From positions 270,873,426 through 270,937,425 of the forward strand of contig CP136063.1 of assembly GCA_032622095.1 (NCBI GenBank): a stretch of DNA of 64,000 nt, written 5' to 3'. This document shows positions 13,601 through 27,421 of the stretch, piece after piece; the stretch's first letter is position 1, and the number at the start of each line of letters is the position of its first letter. The notes beneath the pieces were generated by a model. The model was given only the letters and a program-made list of their open reading frames with translations. It was not told where the DNA came from and did no database searches. The translations under genes and the position numbers were made by a program. The stretch is from Siphonodentalium dalli. Taxonomy: Eukaryota; Mollusca; Scaphopoda; Gadilida; Siphonodentaliidae.

Positions 13601-15974
13601 GTCTGTAGTTCTGCGTAATAAATCGCGTAGTTGTGATACCTAACATAGCTTGGGAATATTATATGCTTCTGGGACAGTAAACATCCACATGCGTAAATAT
13701 ATTAATTGATGTATTTACCTTGCAAAGCCAAGGTCTGTAAATCGACTTCGAATCCCGCGGTCATCGATGGAACCGGAAGCGTGTGTGTGTTCCATTTGTA
13801 AAAATTGCGCATGCGTATTGCGGTGTCAATCAGGACCATGGGCGGGGCTATTATTTTATGTTAACCAATCAGATTGAGCGTGTGTGTTTTTAGGTTTCAG
13901 GTCATTTTGAAACGCACAAATTTTCTCACACACACATTGGCACCACAGTGTTATTCCGAGGTACCTCCGATATTTTGACACAGGACTCTGAGTCAACAAT
14001 GTAAGCGCTTAGAGAGAATACATAACGGGGGTAATAGGGAAAAGTACCTCGCAAAGTTTACAAACCTCGTTCTATTGGTGTGTAAAACATCGATTTACCT
14101 CGAAAAGTAAGGTACACCAACGCACCCTCACACACACACACACAGATCTTCCAAAATATATAATAGATAATGTAAACAATGTTTTCTACAAAGTGCCTCT
14201 GCTATTAAACTGCAATTTAACATTAATTCCATCACCTAATTAAACAAACATGTTGGTTCTGGTAATTGAGGTCATATTAGTTTGGGAATACTAATTTAGT
14301 GTATCACAATATGTATCGTATTGTTGATAATGACGTATTATGATTCGTATTGTATCATGACCAAGTATATCATTACAGCCATCGGGACACAGCAGCAAAA
14401 TTATGTACACAGGACCTGGTTTCTGTGTCATGGTCTTCTACCAGTAAATTACATGACATTACTTATTGTACATCTGACACATTTGTCACTTCCGCCTCAA
14501 AGAATGCCGGTGCGATAATACTTCCCGAAGGTTTGCACCTAAGAAGAAGTAGACTTGGAAGGAATTTTATTTTCAGCTCTGTATATGTTTTCAGTCCTGG
14601 AAATGGACCTATCCGTAGGTACCGCCCCAATTTCAATTATAGCCAATGAGCCGATATAGCTTAAATCCGGAAGTGACATACGCCTGCCTAGTGATATGAA
14701 TCGCACCACAAGCCGGTCCCTAACTACAGTTGTAAACTATAGGGAATTTACGAACACGAGAGCAAAATATGTCTTAAAAAGCTACAATGGTGTTGATATG
14801 TGCATGGGGAACATGTCCGGTTGACGAACGATATTTATACATGTTTTAGTTCGGTTTCCTAAATTAAAAAGTAACTATGACATCTCTTTACGCTGGATTG
14901 AACAATGCCAACGACCACACTCGGATCCTAGTGTAATTTAAATTTCAATATGTATATATAAACAGATTTCAGACTAACACGTGGAAATAGCAGTCCCGAT
15001 CGATGATGCATTATGAATATTAATTGTGCCGCGAGTATGTGTTTTATGTGAAGTGTTTTTCATTATAAATGTATACATTTGTTGCTGTTATAACATCGTG
15101 GTAATATTGAGTTCGAATGTCTGCTATTAACACTAACCTGTATGATATCGTGCGAACGTCGATCTTACTGAATCCATTTGAGAATCTAAAGCTTCCTCCG
15201 ACAATGTACATATAAATGAGAATCAACAGATGTTTTCCAAGATTTTTTAATTACACGAAATTTCACACATTGCACGTGCTTCGCAGTGTATACACGCAAC
15301 CTTCACCGAAACAGTTCACTTTGTGCCATTGTTGCCTCGACATGGCAACATGTAACTGACTCCATGATAGTCGGCGTTTTCTTTAATGCACTTTATTTAT
15401 GGCAAATATAGGATGTGGAATTTTAAAAGGCCATTATTTGATAATCCTTTCCATCCGGTCTGATGTCACCATGCAGGGTTCATTCAGGACGCTCGTGTAT
15501 GGTAAACTGATCTCGTTATATTTATTTCGACCAAAGAGGGATTATAGATTAATTACCACATGAACACCCCCGTTTGGTTTATTTCATCAGCATAGCTTCG
15601 ATATTAAATTTGTTATTTGATATTGAAGTTTCATAATGGCTTCATTTACACCGTTTGATTCAACGTATGCCTAAACATCTATCTTTGTTGTTTAACAATC
15701 ACAACTGTTTTTTGTTTAAAAATGGTTCTATTTTTGTTTATATCTCACGACAGTCACTTTTACATGTTGCATACACGCACAAAGGTATCTTGAAAATCGT
15801 GATATTCAGAACGAAGCTATATTATCGTGTTACATGGCGTTTAACAACACAGTTCTTTCTCATCGGAAGCTAATTTAGCACTGAAGAGATAGCGGAATTG
15901 AGATGGCTTGTGGTGCGTAGTTATAGTAACCATGCAGTCTACAGGTGGGCGGGACGTATGGATAGGTCAATTGG
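13601..15974. other. Gene-less sequence with CA/GT microsatellites
   Basis: Short GT/CA runs occur near 13,782-13,790, 13,880-13,890 and 14,128-14,144. A tRNA-like 'cttcgaatccc' at 13,747 has no matching acceptor or anticodon arms. ORFs here are below 100 codons and unconvincing. Confidence 0.45.
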
Positions 15975-16760
15975 CCATGGCAATAAGCAATGGCATGGGA
16001 AACGATGTGGAAAAATGTGGAATTCTAACATGCCACCAAGTCACAAATGCTTGTTTTCAGTGGATTTGAGTGGTCTAGAGCACTGTTCTGAAGAATCCAC
16101 TGGCTGACAAGCTGACAGCCTTGGGGAATTTGAGAACTTTGGGTTAAATCAAGATGGAAGTCAAAATTAGGGCCCTGCGAATCAGTTGTTTCCATTTTGA
16201 ATCAAATCTTGAATCAAATCAGGCAAACGATTCCGTCGATTTGAAATCAAATCGAATCTCGAATTGAATCAATTTTACTGAGCCAATCGAGTTCAAATAA
16301 ATGATAGAACTTCGAAGAATTAACACTTAAAATTTCATAGAAACTAATGGAGAGGCATGGAAGCATGCATCTGTTGGCACTAATATCACCCTACAGGGCT
16401 GTGGACCTTTGTAATAAATATGATAATTATCTGTCCATGTTGATATAAGTGAGTGTCTGAGTTTCAGTCGCTTGAAAAAAAAACGTTATTTGATGCCACA
16501 GCGGCCGTACTCTCCAGGGCAGCAGACAAATACCCACCACAGCGCAGAAATGATTGGTCGGTGTGACAATGGGATCCCAAAAGCATATATCATGGTATAC
16601 TTTTCTGGCTCTTTCCCAGTAGAAACTTTCTCCTTGTGGCAAGGATAGAAATATTTACCGCTATCTTAGTTTAACCCAAATTTTCTTAAATTCCCCAAAG
16701 CTGCCAGTGGGTCAGCCGGTGAATTCTTCAGACGGATACCCCAGACCACCGGAATCCACA
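15975..16760. repeat. Foldback region with ~95-bp inverted arms
   Basis: The arm at about 16,058-16,155 contains 'gaagaatccactggctgac' and 'ccttggggaatttgagaa'. It is matched in reverse complement by about 16,669-16,755 ('ggtcagccggtgaattcttc', 'aaattccccaaagctgcc'). The ~510-bp interior holds no gene. No target-site duplication was found, so whether it is a mobile foldback or an old inverted duplication is open. Confidence 0.6.
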
Positions 16761-17352
16761 AAGAAAAAAATTTATATGCAAAAAAACATGCAACAGCTAA
16801 AATTCATGGTTTGGCTGCCGGACTAGGGGCTGTGTTTTTTTTTCTGCAGACTTTAGTCATATCGTTTTAACAGGGTTTTATGCCCAAATGCTGGATATGT
16901 GATTTAGATAGTTTGTTTTAACTCAAATTTCAATAAATATTGATGTAGTCAGAGTGGAAGTGTTAATAGACAAACCATTGGAATCTAAAAAGGATTCTCA
17001 TAATATATAACTAATATATAGTATATAGTCATTTCTTTGAGTGAAATTTATTAGACAGTACTCGGACACTGAACCTCTAGAGTCTGATTCCATTACATTC
17101 ATTATGCTTGGCTGGTATGGGCAAATTACCCTGGGCAGGCCAGGACAAAATAAATGGAATGATTTTTGGTGACCGGCATAATTTAAAAATAGCATACTAA
17201 CAACTGAAAATAAAAAATATGTTTTATTGAGGTTCTTTGACAAAACCGACATTGGATGGTGTTGGACAAATGAAGGCTTATGATTAAAATATCTGATATT
17301 CACAATGAAACTAATAAGAATTTAGATTTTTACCGAACAAGCAAACATACCT
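16761..17352. other. Gene-less sequence
   Basis: A 101-codon minus-strand open stretch (16,998-17,303) shows no motif. Nothing else is seen. Confidence 0.4.
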
Positions 17353-17460
17353 AATTTTATATCAACCTTGCCACCAACACCCTCATATTTTAAATATATA
17401 GTTTCAATGAAACTATATATTTAAATTATGAGGGTGTTGGTGTCAAGGTTGATCTAAAAT
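17353..17460. repeat. Near-perfect 108-bp hairpin
   Basis: The left arm 17,353-17,405 ('attttatatcaaccttg' to 'aaatatatagtttc') is the reverse complement of 17,407-17,460 ('gaaactatatatttaaat' to 'caaggttgatctaaaat') with few mismatches and almost no loop. Such arms form a long hairpin in single-stranded DNA or RNA. A short foldback transposable element or a palindromic duplication could explain it. Confidence 0.8.
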
Positions 17461-17561
17461 TGTTTCACGTTTTTATCATATGTGTGAAGAAATGACATAA
17501 TCTTGGCAAATTATAACAAAATGATAATTTGTATCGCAACATAGATCTTATCTATGTGATA

Positions 17562-18240
17562 TGGATCGAGCTCAAATTTCATATATAAGGGTAAAAAACC
17601 ACAGGGATCATCGACGTCACATTTTGGACAAGCTCTGAGCACTCATTCTCCACTCCCAATCATCAAAATCACCGCAAACAGCACTGCGGGGGTTAATCGG
17701 GTTGATAGTTAAAGAGCGTTCCTATCCGCAGTGTAGTTGATAAAGAGCGTATGTGCGTAATATGATTCTTACGTCTGGGTCTGGGCGTGTGCGTTAGTAT
17801 ACAGACATGAGCGTGTGATTCTTACGTACTTAGGGCTTCCTAGGAACGCGGAGCGGGTCAGTTTTTCCGCCCTAGGTGATCTTCACCTTGAAACGGGTGC
17901 CCACAAATGATATATATGTGTGTATCCTTTATAGACTCGAACTGATTGAGCTCAAACTAAAAAATTAATTAAAAAAATTAAAATTGTCATGTTTCTGACG
18001 AACGGGCTAACCTGCTAGTCTACTATATATTTTGAGAACTCCGTATATATATATGTGTGTATATATATGTGTATGTGGGTACTTTATAGAATCGAAAACG
18101 GCTGCGCGGATCGAGCTCAATTTCGTATATAAGGCTAAAAACCCACGGGGATCATCAACGTCGCAGTTTGGACAAGCTCTGAGCACCCATTCTCCACTCC
18201 CAATCATCAAAATCACCGCAAACGGCACTTCGGGGGTTAA
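17562..18240. repeat. Direct repeat pair of ~135 bp
   Basis: Copies at about 17,562-17,697 and 18,108-18,240 share 'ggatcgagctcaa', 'ttggacaagctctgagcac', 'attctccactcccaatcatc' and 'gggggttaa'. The copies are roughly 90% alike by eye. AT-rich spacer with (TATG/TG)n runs separates them. Confidence 0.8.
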
Positions 18241-18584
18241 GGCATCAACATTCTTTATATTGACCATATTGTAGTTGTTAACCGACTGACGCTCTTTATT
18301 GCCATCGACATTGCTAAACGGTTACCCATGCGTACGAAACTACGGATGCAAAACGCGAAATGCATTTATCTCGATTAAAAAGGCAGAATTAACTCATTGA
18401 AAAACAAAAAATGCGTGTTGTGTGATTCTTATGTCTGTCGTTCCTAGGAAGGGGGGGGGATTTCATCGGGTCAGTTTTTCCGCCCGAAAAAGGCAGAATT
18501 AACTCGTTGAAACATGATTGAAAAACAAAAAATTAATTAAAACAATTTAAAATTAAAAAAATTTAAAACTGAAAAAACAATTAA

Positions 18585-19038
18585 AGGTACTCAATCCGAT
18601 AAAACTCCTCTCAATTACTATTTCAAAAATATTTTATTCCAGTCGAGGAAGTCGCCCATCAAAGCTCAGATTTGTTAGATATCAATTTTAGAAATCTATT
18701 ATTTTTCATTATCGGGAATACTTTCTGGCCCAGAAATTGCGTTATTATTACCACTTGATTTTAGAGTTATCCATCCTTGTCTGTTTGAATAGATTTTGGT
18801 GTACACATCCCGAGCAGATTACGGCAGTTGAAGGCAATTATTAGTACTCATCTCGAGTAAATAACAAATTTCAAAAATCAATATCTAATAACTCTGAGCT
18901 TTGTTTGATGGGTTCCTCGACTCGAATAAAATATTTTTTACCCCCAAAGCCAAAGAAATAGTAATATAGGACCCTCTGATCGGATTGTTGTTGTTGGAAT
19001 CTGTTGAGATGGGGACCCTCTGTTCGGATTGAGTACCT
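18585..19038. mobile_element. 454-bp foldback MITE with TTAA target duplication
   Basis: The ends are 'aggtactcaatccga' at 18,585 and its reverse complement 'tcggattgagtacct' ending at 19,038. TTAA lies at both flanks (18,581-18,584 and 19,039-19,042). The interior is a long imperfect inverted repeat: 'gaggaagtcgcccatcaaag' near 18,644 is mirrored by 'ctttgtttgatgggttcctc' near 18,900. It has no coding capacity. TTAA duplications are typical of piggyBac-type mobilisation, but the termini are not clearly those of piggyBac, so the mobilising family is inference. Confidence 0.75.
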
Positions 19039-19042
19039 TTAA

Positions 19043-21110
19043 ATTAAAAAAAAAAAATTCAATTAAATTTAAAAAAAAAACAAATAAATTAAAAAACAAA
19101 AAATTAAAATATTACAAAATTAAAAAAAAATTCAATAAAAACAAAATAATTTACAAAATGTCATGTTTCTGACCAACCACGCCAGTGGCGGGCTAACCTG
19201 CTAGTTCTATATAAAATGAAACATGCTGGCATATTGAGTGCGTTGTTAGAAAAAAGATTTTGCCTTTAGAAATGACTAATTTTTAGCTTCATGCATTTTT
19301 CTATGGCTTATAATTGACAACAGGTCTTAAATTCCAATATTCAACTTATTCTGATGGCAAGCAATTGACTTCTAGTAATATTATATTAATAGGTAATTTA
19401 TTATTAGGTAATCATGCTATTTACCCTTTCAGAACAGAGACAGATGACAACTAAAGTAACCACACAAGAAATGGGAGATACATGTATACTGGATTGATTT
19501 TTCCATATGTATGTCTGTCTGTCTGCTAAACCAGGCATTCATCTCGGCTATGAATTATTGGATGACATACCGAATGAAAATTGGAATGGATGTTTGGCTT
19601 CCGGAGCAATCATGAGCCCCCAATTTCATTGTTAGCATTTTCCATTCCAGAGTCCTTAATTTCACCTGAAAGTAGTGGTTTTCTGTCTATCCAGTTACAG
19701 TGCCCCCAAGATGAAGCAGCCTCATTCTGCTCAGTGCGGCAGGCCTTTTTTAAGTGAGAAATTACAGCAATTTGCCAACATCCAATTTTCCACCACGAAT
19801 TGAAGTGATTCACCGCAATATGCCGGAACACTATGAACAACGCAAGGATGGTTTCATTATATGTCTGTATGTCTGCAATTTTTCTCCCAGACCCGATTTC
19901 AATAAAATTTGGTGTGGTGACTTGGGGTATCCTGACGGATGTTATAAATGCATTTTTTTTTAGATTGAACTACTTGCTCCATATAAAAATGAAAAAAAAT
20001 AATACAAATACAATGTAGAATCAAAATTATTTTTGAAATTTTGAAGAAAAAGATCCCTTTAAAATAACATCTGCAGCGGTATCCAGAGTCACCACACCAA
20101 ATTCGGTTGAAATCGGTGCAGGGGTCTGGGGCAATATATTTCTAAGCTTCATAGACTATGATTATGTCTATACTTCCAGCCCTTTTAATTCAGATTTTTT
20201 GGCTTCGGCAGTCAGCTGTTACGGAAATCCTTTGCCATGGCCAAGTTTACTTCAGCAAATGGCTTCGGCATTGCTGATTGCCATAGGCAATTAAGAGGGC
20301 TGATACTTCTCACCTTTACCATCACAGAACTTCACTGTAGATCTGCGATATATACATGTACATGTAAGTACATGTACATGTATGCCGTACAACATATCAG
20401 TCCAACATATATAAGATCATCTATTTGTGGTGTTGGTAGCATTTGCGGCAACTCGCGGCGACAAAAGTTTCAATGGGCATTAGATTATAATCCTTTCCAC
20501 TCAAAAATGGCGCTTTTAGATGTCGGAGATTGCCGCCGAGATCCACCTCAATTTTGAGTGGACCAATCGCCGCAATGAGCTGAATGGGGCTGATTCGTCT
20601 TGGGGGTACTGTATAATCTCATTCAAAGGTCATCAGATCTGAATGGAATTTGTTACGGAGGTTCAACATCATGACTGCTTTCAGAAGAGGATTTGTACTT
20701 CTCTAACGTTATCCTTCTTTGTTTATCTTTAGATATATCAGCATTAAATTGGGTCATTTGATCTCAATGAATTTCATGTTTGTCATACTCAATGTAATAA
20801 ATCTGTGTATTGGTGATTGGGAGAGGAGGTATCAGTAAGATACTTTTACACTTCACCCCAATACCTTTGCCTGATATTGACGGAATATTTAATATAAAGT
20901 TCGCCGTCGGGTGTGCTTTCAAAAGAGTGCCCAATGCCGTTGTTGATATTCCATTCTGTACTTCCGTCCATCTGTACGTCTGTCCATTCTTCAGAATACA
21001 TCACCTTGGGTATTAATAATTGTATGTTATTGTCATTTGGCATGGTGATAGCACAGGTTGGGGGGGGGGAATAATACTAACATATTTCGGGTTTCGTCAA
21101 TTAATTTTTA
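19043..21110. other. Gene-less sequence, A-rich start and short palindrome
   Basis: The first 120 bases are A-rich simple sequence. A palindromic microsatellite built on 'acatgtacatgta' lies at 20,350-20,385. Degenerate repeat phrases are scattered, and an open stretch at 20,237-20,557 has no motif. Confidence 0.45.
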
Positions 21111-23670
21111 CCAGAGTTAAGTACGTTCCTTGTTTAAGACTTGGAAATTTGTATATTTTGTCTCTACGAACATATCAGTTTGTTATTCGGCAATGATCAT
21201 TAGATATGGTTGTGCTTTGGTGTGTTGATAGCCCAGTTTAGAGGGAGGATACCCACTGACTATTTGTCCCCTTCACTGCTACCAGAGTTATGGCCATTTT
21301 TGGACTCAGAATTATATTGAATTTTCATTCTGGAGTCATTTTACATTGTATTTCCAATAATAATAACGGTCAGACTTGAATTTTATTATGCCCCCAACAT
21401 CCAAAGGAGGATTTGGGGGAATATAGAGGAGACCTTCGTCTGGCCGTCCTTCCTTCCATCCGCCTGTCTGTAACTAAGATTTCACAACACAGCTCAAATA
21501 TCGATGGTCGATTTTGGATGTCCTTTAGTATGGTAGACCAGCATTGTGGAAAGGATCTCCACATAGTGCACGTTTTTGTCTGCACTTTTTTTCCAGAGTT
21601 ATGGCCCTTTGCTGGATTTAGTGTAAAACCTGTCAACGCGTCCATAACAAACATTACGATGTGGATGTCTTTATTATTGGATTCCGTTGTCCTTTGGCAT
21701 GGTAATAGCACAGGTTGGGGGAAAAGATATCCATATTCTTTGGGTTTTGTCCATAAATTTTTTACAAGAGTTACGGCCCTTGTTTGACTTGGAAATTTGT
21801 GTCCGAAAGAACATTTCAGCTTGTAACTTAATTGGGCAAGGATCTTCTGATTCAGTTGTTACTACAGGTTTCGTCCATTCATTTTTTCCAGAGTTACAGC
21901 CCTTGTTTGACTTGGGAATTTCTGAATTTTGTCTCTGTATGAAATTTCAGCTTGTACCTTGGGCATGGATCATCGGATGAGCGTCAGGGGCACTGGTTTG
22001 GAATGCTAATATTTGTGTCTGAGTTATTGCCCTTTTTGGAAGTAGCAAGATTCTCAATCTTTGCTTCACATCTAGCATTGTTACTCAAGTACCAACAGGT
22101 GGATTTGAATATCTTTGGAATAGTGATTGGTGTATATATGAGCAAAATGATACACTGGGTTTTATACAATGATTTCCTCAGAGTGACGGACCTTCTTGGA
22201 TTTAGAAAATAAAAAACTTTCAATCCACAAATATTTAGTATTGCCCACTCTCTAAACTGAGCGTTGGGGGCATATGCCATGCTTAGCATTGCACTTGTGT
22301 TTGAATGTCTGTAGATACCAAGCAAGAACATCCAAAGAGCATGAAATGGGTCTTAATACCATAACTTTTTATGAGGAAGCTAATTGTGCTGTATATAAAT
22401 GCTAATGTGGCCGGGTTGAAACAATGAAAATGGTTCTGTTGCAATGACCAGCAAACTTTAAACATAATACATATATCTCATCCCAGCAAGTGTTATGTAG
22501 ATTCTGGTGTATAAAATAATATATATGAATTGAGCGAATCTGTCCAGAAAAGCTATCATTTAATATCACCCTCAACCAAGTCATGTTGCATTTCTTCTAT
22601 TGAACGCAAATTATGATAGAAAGAAACCACTTTATTATGTCTTTATAGACAAGAAATATATCCAACCATCAGTTTTGTCTGTATTGTATTGGCAATAACA
22701 ATTTGTATTCTTGAAATTGGGATTTATAAAAATCATGTTGTTTTTGTTGTAAATGAGGCCCGGAAGAAAAACACAAACTTTAATGGTGGTGTGGTTAATT
22801 GACATATAGTTAAAATTATCCCAGCTTTATTGATATTCAAGCCAGTTAGCGCATTCAACTTTATAATCCAAGTCGATTGTATTGAATATGTTAATGAGGT
22901 CATGAATGAAGGCTGAAAATTATGAAGGAATCTTTCTGAACTAACCAAATAATTTCTTCACTATCAAAAGTGCTATGGACGATTTGCTGGTTAATATATG
23001 TGTTGATAAATTATCAGCCGATGAGTCAGCAGTTAGTATTTAGTGAGATAGTATAGTGTTTTGTCATTTTTTTATTTGAAAGGACTTGAGCCCCGGCTAG
23101 GGGGTAAATATACTATCAATTCTGCCATTCCACTTTGATCATATCAACCCTGTCCATGGACACAATTTTGGCAGGACGTTTTCTCAGAATTTTATAGTTC
23201 AATTTTAATCAAATTTTCTGCAGGGGTCAATCATCATGGCATCCTGTGTACCTGTGATTTGGAGTTTGGTCCAAACATGTTTGACTGTGTTATGACCATT
23301 TTTCGACTTAATTCTCCTGATTGCTACTTCATTGGAATAACATATTGAATACTAGGGTTATACCTTAGTCCCACCAGGGCAAGGGGGCAAATCAATCAGG
23401 TGGGCACATGAATATGTCCACTGGTCTCCCCAGGGCAAGGGTGGCAAGTGTCCCCGCATGCCCCCTTCTCCGTCATCCCTGATCCCACCTCTTTTTTGAC
23501 ATAGAATTTTTTTTGCAACATGCATAATTTTGTCCGATCTTTTATTCCTACATTTTTAGGTCAATGTTTTAAACTTGGCACATATATTTAGTACCATGGG
23601 AACATGTGCACTGCGATTATGAAGTCTGCCCGACTTTTTTGTGTGGAGTTATTCCCCTTTTTCGACTTGG
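21111..23670. repeat. Degenerate repeat with recurring 'gagttatggccctt.tttgacttgg'
   Basis: About eight diverged occurrences of this phrase lie near 21,113, 21,284, 21,596, 21,770, 21,890, 22,020, 23,290 and 23,646. Closer copies are spaced about 120-170 bp apart and are often preceded by 'tttttccagagtta'. Several 100-124 codon open stretches on both strands overlap here and reflect the repeat. I take this as remains of an ancient tandem or dispersed repeat. Confidence 0.65.
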
Positions 23671-24960
23671 AACACTTTCGCAACATGCATAATTTTGTCC
23701 GAGCTTTTATTCCTACAATTTTTGGTCAATAGGTTTAGGATAAGGGTTAGGGGTTAGGGTTGTGCACCTGCAATGGGAATCTGTTATTTTATTATTTTAA
23801 CTAATTGTTTACTGACATGTGAAACATCTTAGTGTTTTAAAAACTCCGGGGGGGGGGGGTCCTTAGTCGCATTGGGACAATCACACCTCTAGTTTACAAC
23901 AGCAATGCCCCGCCCCTAAAACTGGCTGTGAAATATCATAACTTGCTGTCTGCATTATCCCTGCTAAATATAATAAAACTTATTGCTACATGTAAAATAT
24001 ATACATATTTTACATAAATCAACTATTGATCTTTGTTCAGAAAACATTTACTGACTTCATGTTTGTTTAAAGACACAGATGGCCTTCATTGTGGGTTATA
24101 ACTTAGAAATAAAGTTACCAAATTATGAATTTTTACAAGAATAAATTAATAATAGTATAATATAACGATAGTATCAGTGTTATATTATCCACAAAACACC
24201 ACTTTGTGTGAGACGAGCATTTGTTTATATACAACACATTAAGAGTGTGTGATAAGCAAAACACTCAATACAGTGACAATTTTTTTGAGACAGTGATTCA
24301 TGGTGACCCATTTAGCACAAAAATCTTGATTGGCAAGCATTAGCAAACATATTGGTATGTTGTAAATAATTTGGTGGCAATTTTAACCAAAGTTGAAGTA
24401 GTGGGGTCTCCCCGCTTTTGTATGTTTTGCGTAACGCACACTATCTATGTACTGTATTGTATCATAATATGGCTTTTGTTTACTAACAAGGCATATGATC
24501 TTGACAATAACATGCTATTTATGCGATATTTTTATGATTGGTATAAGAACAAAATTTGTCCATATTTTTAAATTCATTCTGTTTATTATTATAGATAATA
24601 AATTATTTTAACTCCATTTCAGTTTTAGTTTGGCTCATTATTTTTCTCTATCTTGAAGTTGTTCAAGTATTTGGTCAGATACATACAAAAAATACATTTT
24701 TTTCCCCACATGCCGCAAAGAAACTGGAAAGTCTGCTTGCACAATACTAATTATTCATCCCCTGCCCAATTTGGCATCAGCATAATTAATTTGAATAGCT
24801 ACCATAATCTGATATGTTAACGAGATTCACAGATACATTCCTGAATCTTTAATAATTCAAAACCCTTTTGACTTTTAGACACACAGCGATTGAGATATAT
24901 AGGGATCAAGAGATTGGATGATGAGGGAGTTGCTCTTTGGAGTGAACCTGGATTTTCACC
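23671..24960. other. Gene-less sequence
   Basis: A short telomere-like stretch (gggttaggggttagggtt, 23,743-23,760) and a G-run at 23,851 are present. No gene or clear repeat otherwise. Confidence 0.45.
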
Positions 24961-25150
24961 ATTCAATCGCTATCATTTCATGACGGGAGCTGTGCTGGTG
25001 CAGCATCAAAGATCCTGTGTGAGTGAATTCTCTTATATATGCGAATCTCCCATATATAAGAGAATTCACTAACTTACAAGGTCAAGGAAAATATTGTTAG
25101 GCCAATGTATGCTCTTATATATGCGAGGCTCCATATGGGAGACTTGCACA
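24961..25150. repeat. Dispersed repeat with palindrome; second copy at window end
   Basis: The phrase 'tcatgacgggagctgtg', then 'gcagcatcaaagatcctg' and 'ttatatatgcga' at 24,978-25,042 recurs in diverged form at 63,937-64,000. Within this copy 'gtgaattctcttatatatg' (25,021) is answered by 'catatataagagaattcac' (ending 25,070), giving a ~50-bp palindrome. A similar weaker palindrome follows at 25,110-25,165. Confidence 0.65.
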
Positions 25151-25484
25151 AATAAGAGAATGCATTAGCACAAGGTTTTCGCAAAATTTCAGGAAGCTCC
25201 TGTCATGGAAGGGTTAATGTAGCTGTAAACTTCACATACTTTCCAATCTCAATGTACCATTGTTGCTGTATTTTAGATGCTTGCTGTCATTGTTTGAATA
25301 AAGTCATGTACTGTACCAATTTTACTGGTCAGGTCACTTAATTATTCCTGCAACCACTAGACTCACTTTGGGCTCGGTTGTTAGATTCCATTAGCTAACA
25401 CATGGTTACTGGGTTAAAGCTTCAGTAAGATGCATGGCCTTCACACGCAGTCAGTGGGCAAATGTGAAAATGTAATTAGATGGG

Positions 25485-26420
25485 GAACGGGTATTTTCGG
25501 GACACCGGGATCGACCCTTTTTATTTTTCGGGAATTGGGATCGTCAGATTTAATTTTCCGGGAATCGGGAACAGAATTCCACCTGGACCCGGGAAAGGTT
25601 GAAATTATTTTCCGGGACCCGGGAAATTATCCCCAATTAATCGGGATTTCCATTTTTATTTACCTAATTATGAACTGATTTCCCCAAAAATGCACACAGC
25701 CGACGTGTATTCCAGCGATGAAAGATGAGTCAGGCATGTTTTGTTCCGTTTCTTTTTAATGTACGTTCTCTGTAGGGAGTATTCAGCTGTTGTCGATACC
25801 GTGCATCTGTCACAACTACCAACAAAGTCTGCTGGTATCCAGTAAATTTTAAAGTCATTTATTTATACGAGTTTTACCACTTGGTCAATCTAAGCTGTTG
25901 TATCTGGTGACTTGTGTACATCCTTGTTGTCTCCTATTTCTCAGTTGGTTTGTGACTTGGTTTTTCATACTAACATTCCAGTTATCGGGCACAATCTCAA
26001 ATCACAAACCGTCTTAGATATATTGAGACCACATGAATTTGCATACATCACCTGGACATTTAGGGAATACCTGATTTGCGGTGGTGTAGATCAGTGTAAA
26101 GAGTGATCTGTTGATTCTGTTCAATGGATTTGCATATAGGTTCGCATTTTATGTCATGTAAAATGATGTAATTGACCAGACAGTAGCCAGTAAATCATAA
26201 GATAGCATAAAAATACAAGATATGTACATTGATCTACATTACTTGTGAATATTGTAATTTTTGTCGATACTCTATATAATATTTTAATTCCTGGGAACTG
26301 GCTTTTTTTTTAACTGGGAACTGGGATTTGCTTTTATTTCCTGGGAACTGGGAAATGGCATATTTTTTTCCTGGGAACTGGGATTTGTTGATTTATTTCC
26401 TGGCAATCTGGGATTGGACC
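25485..26420. repeat. Two patches of G-rich minisatellite
   Basis: 25,485-25,650 has irregular ~30-bp units built on 'ttttccgggaatcggga'. 26,286-26,415 has units built on 'tttcctgggaactggga'. The open stretch at 25,430-25,678 only reads this repeat. The DNA between the patches shows nothing notable. Confidence 0.65.
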
Positions 26421-27417
26421 CGCCCCCTCTAATTAAACTTGAACATTTCCAACCTAACTTTTCATCTGATGACCATTTCAGTCTAAAAATAGGGAAATAT
26501 TCAACTTTTGGTGTGAAAAATATTTTAATAGTTCGAAAATTAACCTATGAGAACATCTGATAGATCAATTGCTGATGGCCAATTGCTGTCTAAAATATCT
26601 AATTGTTGCTCTTATGCTGTCAGGTGATATATTGTCAACAGTTACTGTTGAACACTTTTACCAGCTCTGCATATTGCCCTGGGTACTGTGTTCTGACCAA
26701 TGTTCACTTGGGTACACCAAATCTAAACATAGATGATCCACAAAATTAGGAGATTGAACAAAACTAATTTATTCCCAAATTTATATTATCACACAAATTT
26801 AAATCTTATTAATAATAGTCATACATTCATGATGATGATCACTCTGTCAGGTGGTGTCTGCCAAACCCCAAAACAAAATTTTTTAAAAATTATCACAAAG
26901 GGTCAAGATGGCTGGATGGTTCAGAGACTGCATATTTAGTATCAAATGAACACTTTTCCAGAAGTATGTTGGTTTGCCATGCAAACTGCCATTTGTTCCC
27001 AGTTCGGTAGGGAGAATTAAAAACAAAAAATTATTAGAATTTTTTTTTCGCCAATTCATAACTATTTGAACCAATATAATTTATGAAATCATGCTCGGAC
27101 TGTGTATGCCTACTGTTTTCAATAAGATGAACCACCTTCAGAGCCATGCCCCCCCTTTCTGATTCTTGCAAATATTTACCTGTTTTCACATTATTTACAA
27201 ACATATAAAAACTGTTCTGTCCATTCAACAATGGAGGATGAGTAGGCCTACCGGTACATAATGTTATATGTGCTTTAATTTACCTTATTCTGAAGCAAAG
27301 TCTGAGGTACCATATTGTAATTGATAATGCTATCTTATATAGGCAATATTTTATTTAAATATAATTGAGCTTATAATTACCTGAACCATTATTTAATAAT
27401 AATACAGTAGTGGGGGG
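26421..27417. other. Gene-less host DNA up to the retroelement insertion
   Basis: Open stretches of 60-68 codons on both strands have no motif. The sequence ends in the pre-insertion site of the retroelement. Confidence 0.45.
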
Positions 27418-27421
27418 AAAT
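27418..27421. repeat. Target-site duplication, left (AAAT)
   Basis: AAAT directly before the 5' LTR is repeated directly after the 3' LTR at 43,039-43,042. Four-base duplications are usual for Ty3/gypsy and errantivirus integrases. Confidence 0.9.

Noticed and set aside
13720-13775. Possible tRNA or tRNA-derived SINE ('cttcgaatccc' B-box-like)
   Set aside because: No A box, anticodon stem or acceptor pairing could be fitted on either strand.
23743-23760. Telomere-like 'gggttagg' repeat
   Set aside because: Only two to three imperfect units; too short to be an interstitial telomere block.
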